Positions 50,883-61,900 of a DNA stretch of 64,000 nucleotides are shown one piece after another. The first letter of the stretch is position 1, and each line of letters starts with the position of its first letter. This stretch comes from Phytopythium helicoides (lineage: Eukaryota > Oomycota > Peronosporomycetes > Pythiales > Pythiaceae), in contig JANFNE010000027.1 of the NCBI GenBank assembly GCA_024867545.1, positions 698,222 through 762,221 of the forward strand, in the 5' to 3' direction. Made by a program: the position numbers and the translations under genes. The notes under the pieces were generated by a model, which was given only the letters and a program-made list of their open reading frames with translations, was not told where the DNA came from and made no database searches.

Positions 50883-53800
50883 ATGTCGGGACACATGCAA
50901 ACCGATAAACAACGACGAAAAAATGGAGGTGCGCAACACGAAAAGCGGGACAAATGGTGGCGAAGGCCATGGAAGTGGAAGACTGGCAGTCGCCATCGGG
51001 AAAGTCAACAGCACTATAACAGTCTTCTGTCTTCGAAAGTTGAAAGCGACACCAACGCGGAGTCGACTGTTCAGCGACCTCCGCTACTTGTCCAGAAGGA
51101 GAAAGAGATTGATCGCTGGTCAGTAGGCTGGACCGAGGAGAACGATTGTACCCCGGAGCAAACAGTAAGCAAGCTCGGAGACCACGCTGCCAAACGCTAC
51201 CGACAGTTCCGCCGGTTAGTCGAGAAGCTGGACAAAGAGGAAACAAGTCAAGAACTATTTGGTCTACTTTTGAGTGCCGAGAGCATATGTGACGATATGC
51301 GCGTTTTCGAGAAGGAGACATCCGCACTGGTGTGTTTAGCACAAACAGGGAGTCAGATTCGACAGCTACGACGGCTTTACGCCGTTCTTGACGCTGCGGA
51401 AGCCCTCTGTGAAGCAGGTTTAGACGATGCAGAGCGTGAAAGAATGGAATGGAAGTCACAGTTGAGTGAAGAGCGTCGAGTTCGAGCTGCATGGTATCAT
51501 CGTGAGCTGAAGCACGAGACCTCTGGAACCGCCACCATCTTGGCTGAGATCGACACAGAAGCCAAGTCAGAAGAAGTCATGACCTTGCTTAAGGGTGCTG
51601 CCGAGAAGTACGGACCAACTGATGGTGATGATGCAGCTGACACTCTGTTTCTTGAGGAACTAAGAGTGATGGAGACAGCGTTCAAGCTAGTAGCTTACCA
51701 CTCTAACATCATTGTCATGACGCTTCCAACTTGGTTCGCTCTACCGTTCGAGTTCGGTGCTACGTTTGGGCTGTCGATGTGGGGAGCTGATCGATTTGCT
51801 CCTCGGCACACAGATGAAGAAAGGTTCGTCCGGGAGGCGTCGGCATGGTCAGATATAAACCACCCACACTTAGCCAAATTCTTGGGAGCCTGTCACGTTG
51901 GTGTCAACAGATTTATAGCGCATGAAAAGGTGCGGTCGATGGCTGCGTATGCGTCCATCGAGGGAACAGAGAGGAAGGCGGTGTGGCGTCGCATATTTGA
52001 AGTTGGTCTGGCGCTGCAGTTTATGCTTGAGCATGGTTTTACAATCCAGCACGTTGAGGCAGCCCATTTATACTGCGCACAGTACGAGGAGCGCGCAGTT
52101 CTGCTTGGGACACATCAATTTGATGCGTTGACGGAATACGAACTGAAGCCTAGCGGTCAGCAAGCTGGCAACCAAGGGAGGCGTGTGCTTGACAGCTCGT
52201 TGGTCAACTCGCTTGTGTCTACAGTCATCAATTTCTTCGAGAGTAGCGCGGAGTCACCCAACTACTCGCATACCTCAATGCCAGTTTTGAAGCCATCATG
52301 CCTAGATGAAAGGGAGTGGAGTTCGCTAACTAAGTTGGTCGCGAATACCAATTGCGGATTCTTGCCAGTGATTGAGATTTTGGGAGAGCTCGGCGAGGTT
52401 CGTGATTCTTTTGATTGGCTCGAATACTTGCCAATGCTAAAAGTTCAAGCAAGCTCGATGTGTGATATTGGAGAAGTTAAGGCGACGATTGTGGGTGAAA
52501 CTATTGAAGGGGTTCTGAAAAGGGTTCGCATGGCACCTATGATGACAAATGCGAGTATTTATCAATTAGTGGAGCGTTTCGACGACGTTCGCAACCAGCT
52601 ACAGCACCGAAAGGATGATCTGGGTAGCTGGACGACACTTGTGGAGCCTATCGCGCAATTCTGTAGCCTTCTTCGGCAGCTCTCGAGCTTTTCGGCACAA
52701 AATGCGTGGAGCACCAGCCAGAGAAGTCAAAGTTGGAGAACGAGTACAAATAGCAGTAACGCTTACAGTTGGGCTGAGATGCAACATCTCGATCCAGGGC
52801 GAGTGTATTCACTGCACTCAAAAGTAGACAAGTTTCTAGCACAACATCAGCTCTCTTCATTCGCCCAAATCCACACATGGACCACGCTATGGCAAAAATC
52901 TTACTCCGTCTCTCCAGCTTTGCCCAACGGATCAACTTCAGCCAACTTTGATTTGCTATTTAATCGACTGTCCCGGTGGTTTATTCCACGAGAGCAAATC
53001 GACTTTGATCAATTCGACGCGTTCAGTGAAGGTGCTTTCGGATCCGTCCACAAAGGCAAATGGTTCCAAACACCGGTCATCGTCAAAAGAGTCAAACAAC
53101 ACACCACCACCGAAACACAGTTCCGTCAAGAAGCAGATGTATGGTTCCAACTCAACCACATCAACGTCGTCAAGATGTATGGAGCGTGTGATATTGGTGA
53201 CCTCTTCTTTGTGTGCGAGTATGCGAGTGGTGGTGATCTGGACAAGTATCTCGATAGCAAGGGTCGCGATCCGTATCTGATGTGGTACTGTTTGTTGAAT
53301 GCGGCACTCGGACTGCAGTACTTGCACAACAACGGGATCGTGCATGCTGATCTGAAGGCGAACAATATATTGGTTGGTGGTGATGGTGTGGCGAAGCTGA
53401 CTGATTTCGGTCTGAGTGTGCGAGCGAAGGATCCGAGTGGTGCTTCTGCTGGTGCACTTGGTGCGTATCAGTGGAAGGCTCCCGAGTGTTTGAGTGGCAG
53501 TGTGGCTACCTTTGCTTCGGATGTGTACTCTTTCGCGATGGTGATGATCGAGGTGATGAGTGGTTCGTGTCCGTGGGGAGAGGATACAGACAATGATACA
53601 CTGAAGAACCTTGTTGTGACAAGAGGGCGGTTCCCACCTCGTCCTTCGAGTATCGGTGATTCTGAATGGGGTTTGATCGAGCGCATGTGTGCGAGAGATC
53701 CAACTGAGCGTGTGACAATGGATGGTGTTGTTGTCCACATGTCTTCGTTACTTCAAAAGTTGGGCCAGAAACAACTTTGGCATGAATCAAAGACTTTCAG

Positions 53801-56033
53801 CAATCATATTTCGTCGAGAGATGGTATAATACTAAGCTTGATTGAGCTGGCGAATTGTAAAAATGGAAAAATAGCTCTGTACACTGCAAACCAGTTTGTT
53901 TCGATCGCAAGGAGTCGTGATGGGACTTCTGACCAGCGTGAATTGGACGCAATCCAAGATATGTTGCTACACGGTACTGAGCAACAGAGGTTTGTGGCTG
54001 CACGTGCAATTGCGGCCCTCGCAAGTGGAAACTTCTCGATTCTAAAGTCTGAACAGGTGGTTGCTGCGCTGGTTGCGATGACAGAACATGGAACAGTTGA
54101 CCAAAAAGAGCATGCAGCAAATGCGCTTGCAAACCTGGCTGGAGAAGGAGATATCAGTGAGCAAATTTTGTCAGTAAATGGTATCAAGCCACTCATCACT
54201 CTAGTTTGTGACGGCGACAAGGAACAGAAAGAATTTGCTGCGGTGGCATTGTATAACTTGACTTTTTGGCGAAATATCAGCGAAGTTGTGGTAGCAGAAG
54301 GTGGTGTCGACTCATTTGTGGAGCTTATGCGTAGCGGGCTGGACACGCATAAATCTTTAGCTGTGAAGGCGCTAATACGCTGTTTGATAAGTGTGAACAT
54401 TGGTCAGTCAGTATTGGATGCGGGAGGCATTCGTCTGCTAGTCAATCTCATGTATAGCGGGAAGGAAGACCAGGAAACATATGCAACCATGGCAATAGTC
54501 AATCTGACAGCTAGTACAGATATCAGCGAAGCAATTTTGGCAGCGCGGGGTATTTATCCGTTGGTGAAGCTTGTTCGGGGCGGTACAGATACCCAGAAGG
54601 AGCTTGCAGCTCATGCCTTGTCCAACTTATGTGTAGGCGACGAAATTATCGAGACTGTTATTACCGAAGGCGGCATCATCCCAATGGCAGAGCTTTTGTG
54701 CGATGGTACCGACTCTGCAAAGACTTTTGTAATCAAAGCATTGGCCAAAATGTCAGCTCGCAGCAATATTACCATGATTGTGCTGTTTGCGGGAGGCGTC
54801 AACCCGCTATTGAAGCTGCTACGCGATGGGACGGATGAACAGAAAGAGCACGGGGCTACGCTGCTGGCTAGCTTGTGTGCTCATGAAAATATCAGCGGGT
54901 CAGTGCGAGCTGGTTTTGGTATCGAGTCTCTAGCACTGCTACTACGAAGGGGTACCGACGGTCAGAAAAGCGGCGCATGTGTTGCACTAGCTAGCTTGGC
55001 TCTTCGCTCCGACATTAGTGAAGCTGTCATTGCCGAGAATGGTATTGAGCTACTAGTCCAACTAATGCGGAGCGGTACCAATGAACACAAAAGAAAAGCA
55101 GCAATGGCGTTGGGCAACTTGGCGATGAATAGCGATATCAGTGCTCCAGTGCTTGCTGCAGGTGGAATCGAACCGTTGGTGAGCCTTGTTCGTCATGGTC
55201 TTGACTCATCAAGGACGGCGGCGGCTACGGCGTTGGGAAATCTATCTGCTCGTGCCGATATCAGTGAGCCCATGTTAGCTGCAAGCGGTATTGGTCCGGT
55301 GATACAGCTTGTGCGGGATGGAACACAAGTTGAAAAGCGCCATGCTGTACGTATTTTGGCCGCCATGTCTGCTAGAGCCGATATCAGTAGACCAGTGCTG
55401 TCTTCTCGTGGCATCCATTCACTCGTGCAGCTATTGCGCGAAGGAAATGATCTACAGAAAACGCTAGCGACTCGCGCAATAGCGAACCTGTCGACAAGAG
55501 CAGATATATTCGAGCCTGTGGCATCAGCAGGTGGGCTTGAACTACTCTTCCAGCTAGTGCAAAGCGGGAGTGACGTTCAAAGACAAGTGTCAAGAGTTGC
55601 CCTCTCCAATTTGGAAGGCTATCTCGTAATACTTTCTGCGCGTGAGGTAGAGCCAATAGTGAAGCTTTTGAAGGACGGCACTTGTGGTCAAAAGAAGCAA
55701 GCAGCGCTTGCGTTAGCTCGCATGCCAAGAGTGAACACTGCCGAGGCAGTCGTGAAGTCAGGTGGATTGGAGCCGCTTTTGGAACTGTTTCGTACTGGTA
55801 CCGATGACGAAATAACTGCTGCGTTACTAGCATTGGACACTTTGTCTTTTCAGGCAAGTGTTCTCGTGCCTGCGATGCTTCCTCAAGACTCTGTGACACT
55901 CTTGCGACTGGTTCAAACGGGAAATGATGACCAGAGGCGAGCGTCCGCCAAAGTCTTGGCAAAGTTATCTGGATGCGAGGACTATCTCCGTTTGGTTCCA
56001 GGTGGCGAGTGGGACTTCAAGTCAGGCAGGTGA
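50883..56033 (+). CDS. Giant TKL kinase with degenerate kinase-like domain and armadillo repeats, gene 1
   Basis: 1716 residues, uninterrupted. Order: basic N-terminus; helical region (residues 80-270); a degenerate kinase-like domain (about 285-420: FVREASAWSDINHPHLAKFLGACHVG split by a hinge-like FIAHE, then EVGLALQFMLEHGF) without HRD or DFG; helical linker; a TKL kinase domain (about 700-960) with glycine loop SEGAFGSVHKG, VIVKRV lysine (733), HADLKANNIL (about 820), DFGLS (841) and APE (866); then about 17 armadillo-type repeats of 41-42 residues to the end (units read ...DISEAVLAAGGIEPLVxLVRxGTDxQKExAAxALANL). It probably phosphorylates Ser/Thr and uses the repeats to bind partners. The catalytic loop has Ala instead of Arg (HAD), a non-RD kinase. 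Gene 2 at 58994 is a paralogue. Confidence 0.9.
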   Translation: MSGHMQTDKQRRKNGGAQHEKRDKWWRRPWKWKTGSRHRESQQHYNSLLSSKVESDTNAESTVQRPPLLVQKEKEIDRWSVGWTEENDCTPEQTVSKLGDHAAKRYRQFRRLVEKLDKEETSQELFGLLLSAESICDDMRVFEKETSALVCLAQTGSQIRQLRRLYAVLDAAEALCEAGLDDAERERMEWKSQLSEERRVRAAWYHRELKHETSGTATILAEIDTEAKSEEVMTLLKGAAEKYGPTDGDDAADTLFLEELRVMETAFKLVAYHSNIIVMTLPTWFALPFEFGATFGLSMWGADRFAPRHTDEERFVREASAWSDINHPHLAKFLGACHVGVNRFIAHEKVRSMAAYASIEGTERKAVWRRIFEVGLALQFMLEHGFTIQHVEAAHLYCAQYEERAVLLGTHQFDALTEYELKPSGQQAGNQGRRVLDSSLVNSLVSTVINFFESSAESPNYSHTSMPVLKPSCLDEREWSSLTKLVANTNCGFLPVIEILGELGEVRDSFDWLEYLPMLKVQASSMCDIGEVKATIVGETIEGVLKRVRMAPMMTNASIYQLVERFDDVRNQLQHRKDDLGSWTTLVEPIAQFCSLLRQLSSFSAQNAWSTSQRSQSWRTSTNSSNAYSWAEMQHLDPGRVYSLHSKVDKFLAQHQLSSFAQIHTWTTLWQKSYSVSPALPNGSTSANFDLLFNRLSRWFIPREQIDFDQFDAFSEGAFGSVHKGKWFQTPVIVKRVKQHTTTETQFRQEADVWFQLNHINVVKMYGACDIGDLFFVCEYASGGDLDKYLDSKGRDPYLMWYCLLNAALGLQYLHNNGIVHADLKANNILVGGDGVAKLTDFGLSVRAKDPSGASAGALGAYQWKAPECLSGSVATFASDVYSFAMVMIEVMSGSCPWGEDTDNDTLKNLVVTRGRFPPRPSSIGDSEWGLIERMCARDPTERVTMDGVVVHMSSLLQKLGQKQLWHESKTFSNHISSRDGIILSLIELANCKNGKIALYTANQFVSIARSRDGTSDQRELDAIQDMLLHGTEQQRFVAARAIAALASGNFSILKSEQVVAALVAMTEHGTVDQKEHAANALANLAGEGDISEQILSVNGIKPLITLVCDGDKEQKEFAAVALYNLTFWRNISEVVVAEGGVDSFVELMRSGLDTHKSLAVKALIRCLISVNIGQSVLDAGGIRLLVNLMYSGKEDQETYATMAIVNLTASTDISEAILAARGIYPLVKLVRGGTDTQKELAAHALSNLCVGDEIIETVITEGGIIPMAELLCDGTDSAKTFVIKALAKMSARSNITMIVLFAGGVNPLLKLLRDGTDEQKEHGATLLASLCAHENISGSVRAGFGIESLALLLRRGTDGQKSGACVALASLALRSDISEAVIAENGIELLVQLMRSGTNEHKRKAAMALGNLAMNSDISAPVLAAGGIEPLVSLVRHGLDSSRTAAATALGNLSARADISEPMLAASGIGPVIQLVRDGTQVEKRHAVRILAAMSARADISRPVLSSRGIHSLVQLLREGNDLQKTLATRAIANLSTRADIFEPVASAGGLELLFQLVQSGSDVQRQVSRVALSNLEGYLVILSAREVEPIVKLLKDGTCGQKKQAALALARMPRVNTAEAVVKSGGLEPLLELFRTGTDDEITAALLALDTLSFQASVLVPAMLPQDSVTLLRLVQTGNDDQRRASAKVLAKLSGCEDYLRLVPGGEWDFKSGR

Positions 56034-56671
56034 TATTGATTCTAGGTGGAGTTTTTGAGAAGATCAGTGCGCTTGGCATCGCCATTCCGCAATGTACTTG
56101 CGACTCAAAACTCCTGAGCAATTGCAAGCCAAGAAACACAGGACAACAAATCCGAATGCATCAATCGTCGCTAATTACGCCAACAATCATCGATAAGAAG
56201 AACTGTCGAGGGCAGATCAGCGAGGACCAACACACCAAACATAGCGTAACTTGCATGCAGTCGCTGACTACAGTCAATGTTTTTGGATTGCACTTGACAG
56301 AACGTCTTGAAAACGCGTGTAGCAGTACTCCTGACGTAGTACTGATTTACTCGTGCAACTCAGGCATGGCCGCTACAATGCGAAACACCTTCGCTGTTGA
56401 TCGAATTTTTTAGTCCAGTTGGCATAATCGAGTCCGAATCGCCATTCACACTTTGCTAAATGCCTGATCAGGCACGCAACAAAACGAATAGGCGAACGAG
56501 TAACTAGTGGTAACTGAGCTATAGCACTGTTTGAGACGCCTCTTGTTCAATCTGCGTAGTGTGGGCGTTGTTAGACAAAATCCATGCTTCGTGAGGCAAT
56601 TGGCGTATGCGCTACAGTTGAAAGCGTTGTTTGCAAAAGATCTATCCTCACCTGCATCACCTTAGCACGGT
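56034..56671. other. Intergenic region after kinase gene 1
   Basis: Convergent 3' flanks of the kinase and the dienelactone hydrolase. No supported gene; the long plus-strand frame 55973-56413 is out of frame with the kinase and has no domain. Confidence 0.5.
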
Positions 56672-57502
56672 TTAGACAGGATTCACGGTCTTGGTGAAGT
56701 CGATCGCTAGATCCCACGCCTTCTCAACATTTGCGCGCGTTCTCGGATCCTCGAGGTTGCCTCTGTTCACCCATCCGTGGAACGCGCTTGGGAAGTCAAC
56801 CACTCGACTCAACTCACCTCCACGACCTGTGCTCGACTTGAGAATCCTCTCAACACTCCCGCCTTCCTTTACAAACTCTGGGTCATCTCCGGCTGGCAGT
56901 AATAGCTGCGGTACGTCGTTCGCCACAATCTTCTCGGCCAGCTTGTCGACTGCTCCGTCCCCTTTCTGCAGGTTCTCAACCACCCAGGACGGGTGGAAGG
57001 ACACGTGGCCCTTGATAACTGGAGACAGCGACGACGAAGCCGACAGCGAGGCTCCAATCCAGGCTCCCCAGCAGTAGCCGTAGCTGCTGATGGTCGTCGC
57101 TCCAGCTTTTGCCGTCAGGTAGTCGATGGCGTCTCGCACTTTTCCCTCCAGCATTTCGAAATGTTGAGCCTTCATCCACTCGTTCCATGCCTCCATGGCT
57201 CTCGGGTCGCTTGGATCCGGGTACTTGCCGTCTGCGACGTCCACGAGAGCTACAGCATAGCCCAAAGCCCCCAGTCTGTCGGCGTCTCGCTTGGTGCGGC
57301 CGCTGCTCGGCCCGAAAACATTGGGAAAAGCCAACACGCCGGCCTTGGACGTCGCAGGGCCGGCGAGAAACAGCCTCGTGCCGTTGTGGAGCAGCGAGAG
57401 GACGTCACCACCGGCGCAAGGAAGAGCTGGAGACGCAGAGGGCGGGCAGCAGGCGCTCATGGCGCTCAGCAGGAGCCGCGGGGACGACCGAAGTGGGGGC
57501 AT
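56672..57502 (-). CDS. Dienelactone hydrolase family protein
   Basis: 276 residues, alpha/beta hydrolase of the dienelactone hydrolase family, which opens cyclic or aromatic-derived ester bonds. Nucleophile motif GYCWGAW (Cys 144), acid in AGDDPEF (Asp 206) and base in SAFHGWVNRG (His 242) form the Cys-Asp-His triad. An upstream segment KAGVLAFPNVFGPSSGRTK fits the first strand and oxyanion loop. The N-terminus (MPPLRSSPRLLLSAM) is basic and Ser-rich and could be a mitochondrial targeting signal; starting at MSACCPPS would remove it. The gene lies between the two giant kinase genes on the opposite strand, with no obvious functional link. Confidence 0.88.
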   Translation of the reverse strand: MPPLRSSPRLLLSAMSACCPPSASPALPCAGGDVLSLLHNGTRLFLAGPATSKAGVLAFPNVFGPSSGRTKRDADRLGALGYAVALVDVADGKYPDPSDPRAMEAWNEWMKAQHFEMLEGKVRDAIDYLTAKAGATTISSYGYCWGAWIGASLSASSSLSPVIKGHVSFHPSWVVENLQKGDGAVDKLAEKIVANDVPQLLLPAGDDPEFVKEGGSVERILKSSTGRGGELSRVVDFPSAFHGWVNRGNLEDPRTRANVEKAWDLAIDFTKTVNPV

Positions 57503-58993
57503 GAGGACGGAGTCAGTTGAACTGACTGTATAATATGTTCAAATGTATAGTACTATCACTTCGGTTATGAATGAAGCCTTGCTATTGGTCTGTATAAATC
57601 AATATATGACTGGTTTTGATTTCATATATATCGTAGGGTGGTTTCTCAGTTCATTTCAGCTCTTGGTTGTTGGGAGCACCAAGGCTGAAGCATCGATTTC
57701 AAGTTTGGTCCCAAGACTCTTCGCGTCGATATTTGAGTTTGTTGCATGAGCTTCATGCGAGGGGACCGGCTCTGTGGTTCTTGGTGGCGATGCGTGCTGA
57801 AAGTGAAGGTGAAGCTTGAAAGCGCTCAGCACAAGACCAATCATAGCTGATAGAAGAGGGACAAAAAAAGTTGTGAGCAGGGTCCGTCGATTGATCCAAG
57901 CGAGCGACCTACTGAAAAGGAAAAATCACAGATAGATTCTTGTGCTTTCTTCGATTTGCGCTGCTGTCCATGGATTTCCTTGAGCCCGGTGCATTTCACA
58001 AAAAGACCCCGAATCGTTACTCTGCTGCAATGAAGGCTTCAGGCGTCGTTGTACTCTCAGTTGCCACGGTTGGTGTTGGAATCGCTATCGGGGTCATCAA
58101 AGTGCACATTTCCTGGACCTCCAGCCCTTGGACGCCAAACCGGAAAGTTGTCAGCAAGTTTGGCGTTGCGCTGTCCAACTTTACCGTGCTGTGCGGGGAT
58201 ACAACCCTCCTGAGGTGATGTGGTGGCGGCTTGAGAGTGAATGTTCCATCCAACAGATTGGAAGCGTACACCACAAGATCAAGGTGAAAAGTCAAAACCC
58301 AGGACACTATGCAGTCCCTAAACCGCTTGTTCCCAGCTCTAATGGAGGCGAAAGGCACGAGAACCACCACGTTCAAAGTCCTCGGATCGACTTTCTGTTT
58401 CCGAAACTCGTGCGACTTCATCATCAGCAAAGCTGCTAGCACATATACGTGAAAAGTGTTCGCTTCGGCTTCATGGTGTTTCGTTTTCTTCAAGTAGGTC
58501 GCGTGTGCTTTGCATCGACACTGTAGATTTTACAGGAGTCTCTTGTTGCTGCGTATCCAACTCGATCCTCTATTGTCAGACTACTCTGCGCACTCAACTT
58601 GAGATATTTCCTCTCCTCGTGTTCCTGCAGCCTCACGAGTTTAGGGGGGTTTGCTGTCACTCCAATACCGTCGAGCGGGAGCAAAAAAGCTTGGATGGTT
58701 GGCTCCATGTGGAAAGTGGTGACCTCCGGACTTATGGGTTGAATGGATGCAATGGTGATATCTATCAAATTATATCTTAAGTGTGATAATATATAATGTT
58801 TCCGATTTACTATAAATGACTCATGGGTAATGAGCCCTCATGTCAGAATACATCTCCATAACTATTCATTTGAACAGTATATCCATCTCGAAGAGATCTC
58901 CTGCCCACATTGCATTTGACTCAACTCCAAGCACTGTAGCGTAAGAGTCGAAGGGAACGTCACCAGTTTTCAATCTTCGAGACGCAGGAGACG
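57503..58993. other. Region between hydrolase and kinase gene 2; possible unassigned exons
   Basis: Minus-strand frames at 58490-58768 (92 codons), 58017-58493 (158 codons) and 57656-57844 (62 codons) follow each other and could be exons of one gene, but no good splice sites join them and no domain is recognised. On the plus strand a frame from 58030 starts with a hydrophobic MKASGVVVLSVATVGVGIAIG, which may be chance. AT-rich sequence near 58780-58820 may belong to the kinase promoter. Confidence 0.25.
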
Positions 58994-61900
58994 ATGGAGC
59001 GGAGGAGGAAAGACCGGTGGACTGTCGACTGGGCTGGGGACGCGCACGAGAATGGGTTGAAGGACGCAACGGAGGCAACCGACAGACTCGGAGACCATAC
59101 TGCTGGTCGCTATAGACGCTTCCGACGATTTGTCGAGGTGGTTGACTTCGAGCAGTTCCTTCGGAATTTAACAACCGACGACGGCGAGCTGCTCAACCGG
59201 GATCATATAACCAAAATGTATGAAAATTTATCTGTGATCGACCAGGAGCTGTTCGGGTTGTTACTGAGTGCCGAGAGCTTGTGCGATGAGCTGCGCGTGT
59301 ATGACAACGAAGAGTCTCCATTAGTTCGACTAGCGCAGACTGGGTTTCATGTGCGACAGCTGCGACGACTCCATGCTGTTCTTGACTCTGCAGTTGCTTC
59401 ATACCCCATTCAGTTCGATGAGACGTCTGAGTGGAGCAATTGGGAGCCGATGTTGAGAGACGAGCGTCGAGCACGCATGGATTGGTATCGTCGAGAGCTA
59501 GAGGGAGCTGATTCTGGAGGAGATTCTTCAATGCTTGACGAGATTGACTCGGACGCCAAGGCGGAGGAGATCATGGCACTATTGAAGGCTGCCGTCAACA
59601 AGTATGGACCAGATGGTGACGAGTTCGTGGGTGAGGATGAAGAAGCTTCGAGTGAGCTAACACCAGAGGAGCTAAGCATGATCAAGTATGCGTTCGATAT
59701 GGTGGCTACTCGTTCTAACATAATCGTCATGACACTGCCGACCTGGTTTGTGCTGCCATTTGAGTTTGGAGCCACGTTCGGAATGTCAACGTGGGGAGTC
59801 GACCGGTTCGTTCCGGATCACAAGGATGAAGAGCGGTTCATTCGAGAGGCATCGGGGTGGTCCGAGTTGAATCATCCGCACGTGGCCAAGTTCCTTGGTG
59901 CATGTCATGTTGGTGACGAGAAGTTTATAGCCCATGAAAAAGTTCGATCGATGATGGAGTACGCTTCTGTTGAGAGAGAAGACAGGAAGAAAGTGTGGGA
60001 ACGCATGTATGAAGTGGGGTTGGCATCGCAGTACATTTATGAACGGGGGTTTGTTTGTCCACTTGTGAAGTGGGATCATTTGTATTGCGCTCGATATGAA
60101 GATCGTGCTGTGATGTTCGGTGTTGATCTCCGAGAGTGTATGGGGACAGACGACAAGGAATTCGGTCCCGTGCCTAAGCAAAGTCAGCAAGGTATGTTCG
60201 ACGATGCTTGGGTTGAGTCGTTGATGATTGCGTTTGTGAATGTGCTGGATAACATGGCTAAGTCGGCCAATGACGAAGCAAACGCAACTGTAGATGTGCA
60301 GAAGGTTATTGAAGCTTACCGTGATGTAGTGTCTGTACCAAATCTAGCGCCTTCGTGCCTTGAGGGCCACGAGTGGCAATTGCTAAAGCAACTGAGAGAG
60401 ATTACCGATGGTGAATTTTTGCGAGTGGTCGACACGCTTGGTGAGCTCGCAGAGGTTCACAGTCGACATGACTGGCTCGAATATGTCCCAATGTTGGAGT
60501 GTCAAATGGAAGGCATCACTCGAGTGAAGGATATGAAAGCGACGCTGATGGGGGAAACGATCGAACAACTTCTCTTGAAATGTCGTCAGGCGATAACTGC
60601 AGCCGATAAACCGCTCTGCAGTTTGGTGAGACGCTTTGACAATATCATTGATCAACTGCAACAGAAATTTGATGAGCAATCGGACTGGTCGAACCTGTTG
60701 AAGCCCGTTGCCCACTTGTGTAGCTTGCTTCGACAGTTCTCAAGCTTAGTGAAACAACAGGTGCAGATGAACAGCTTCAGTCAAAGTCGGTCTATGAGTG
60801 TTAGTGTGAGTGCATCAGTAAGTTCAAGAGCCAGCACAGCTTACTCTCAACAAACACTGCAACAACTTGACCCTGGACGAGTGTATTCGTTGCATTCAAA
60901 GCTGGATCAATTTGTGATCTTGCATGAGCTATCATCTTCGAGTCAAATCCACGACTGGCTCAGAGAGTGGAAAGACGAGTATCGATCAACTTCATCGCCT
61001 CCTATTGAGCACGAGGTCAGTGCCACTTTTGTCACGAAAAAAATACTCTCGATGGAATCAAGCGTTTTATCTCGCTGGCTTATCCCACGTGAGCAGATCG
61101 ACTTTGACGAGCACGGCGCATTCAGCGAAGGCGCTTTCGGGTCCGTCCACAAAGGCAAATGGTTCCAAACACCGGTCATCGTCAAAAGAGTCAAACAACA
61201 CACCACAACCGAAACACAGTTCCGTCAAGAAGCAGATGTATGGTTCCAACTCAACCACATCAACGTCGTCAAGATGTATGGAGCTTGTGATATTGGTGAC
61301 CTCTTCTTCGTGTGTGAGTATGCGAGTGGTGGTGATCTGGACAAGTATCTCGATAGCAAGGGTCGCGATCCGTACCTGATGTGGTATTGTTTGTTGAATG
61401 CGGCGCTTGGACTGCAGTACTTGCACAACAACGGGATCGTGCATGCTGATCTGAAGGCGAACAATATATTGGTTGGTGGTGATGGTGTGGCGAAGCTGAC
61501 TGATTTCGGTCTGAGTGTGCGAGCGAAGGATCCGAGTGGTGCTTCTGCTGGTGCACTTGGTGCGTATCAGTGGAAGGCTCCCGAGTGTTTGAGTGGCAGT
61601 GTGGCTACCTTTGCTTCGGATGTGTACTCTTTCGCGATGGTGATGATCGAGGTGATGAGTGGTTCGTGTCCGTGGGGAGAGGATACAGACAATGATACAC
61701 TGAAGAACCTTGTTGTGACAAGAGGGCGGTTCCCACCTCGTCCTTCGAGTATCGGTGACTCGGAATGGGGTTTGATTGAGCGCATGTGTGCGAGAGATCC
61801 AACTGAGCGCGTGACAATGGATACTGTGGTGACTCACTTGTCATCTCTGCTTCAGAAGCTCGACCAAGAACAGTTGTGGCACGGTGGAGTATTTAATCCA

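Noticed and set aside
52956..53738. 260-codon minus-strand frame, repeated at 61067-61837
   Set aside because: Shadow of the conserved kinase domains, without domain of its own.
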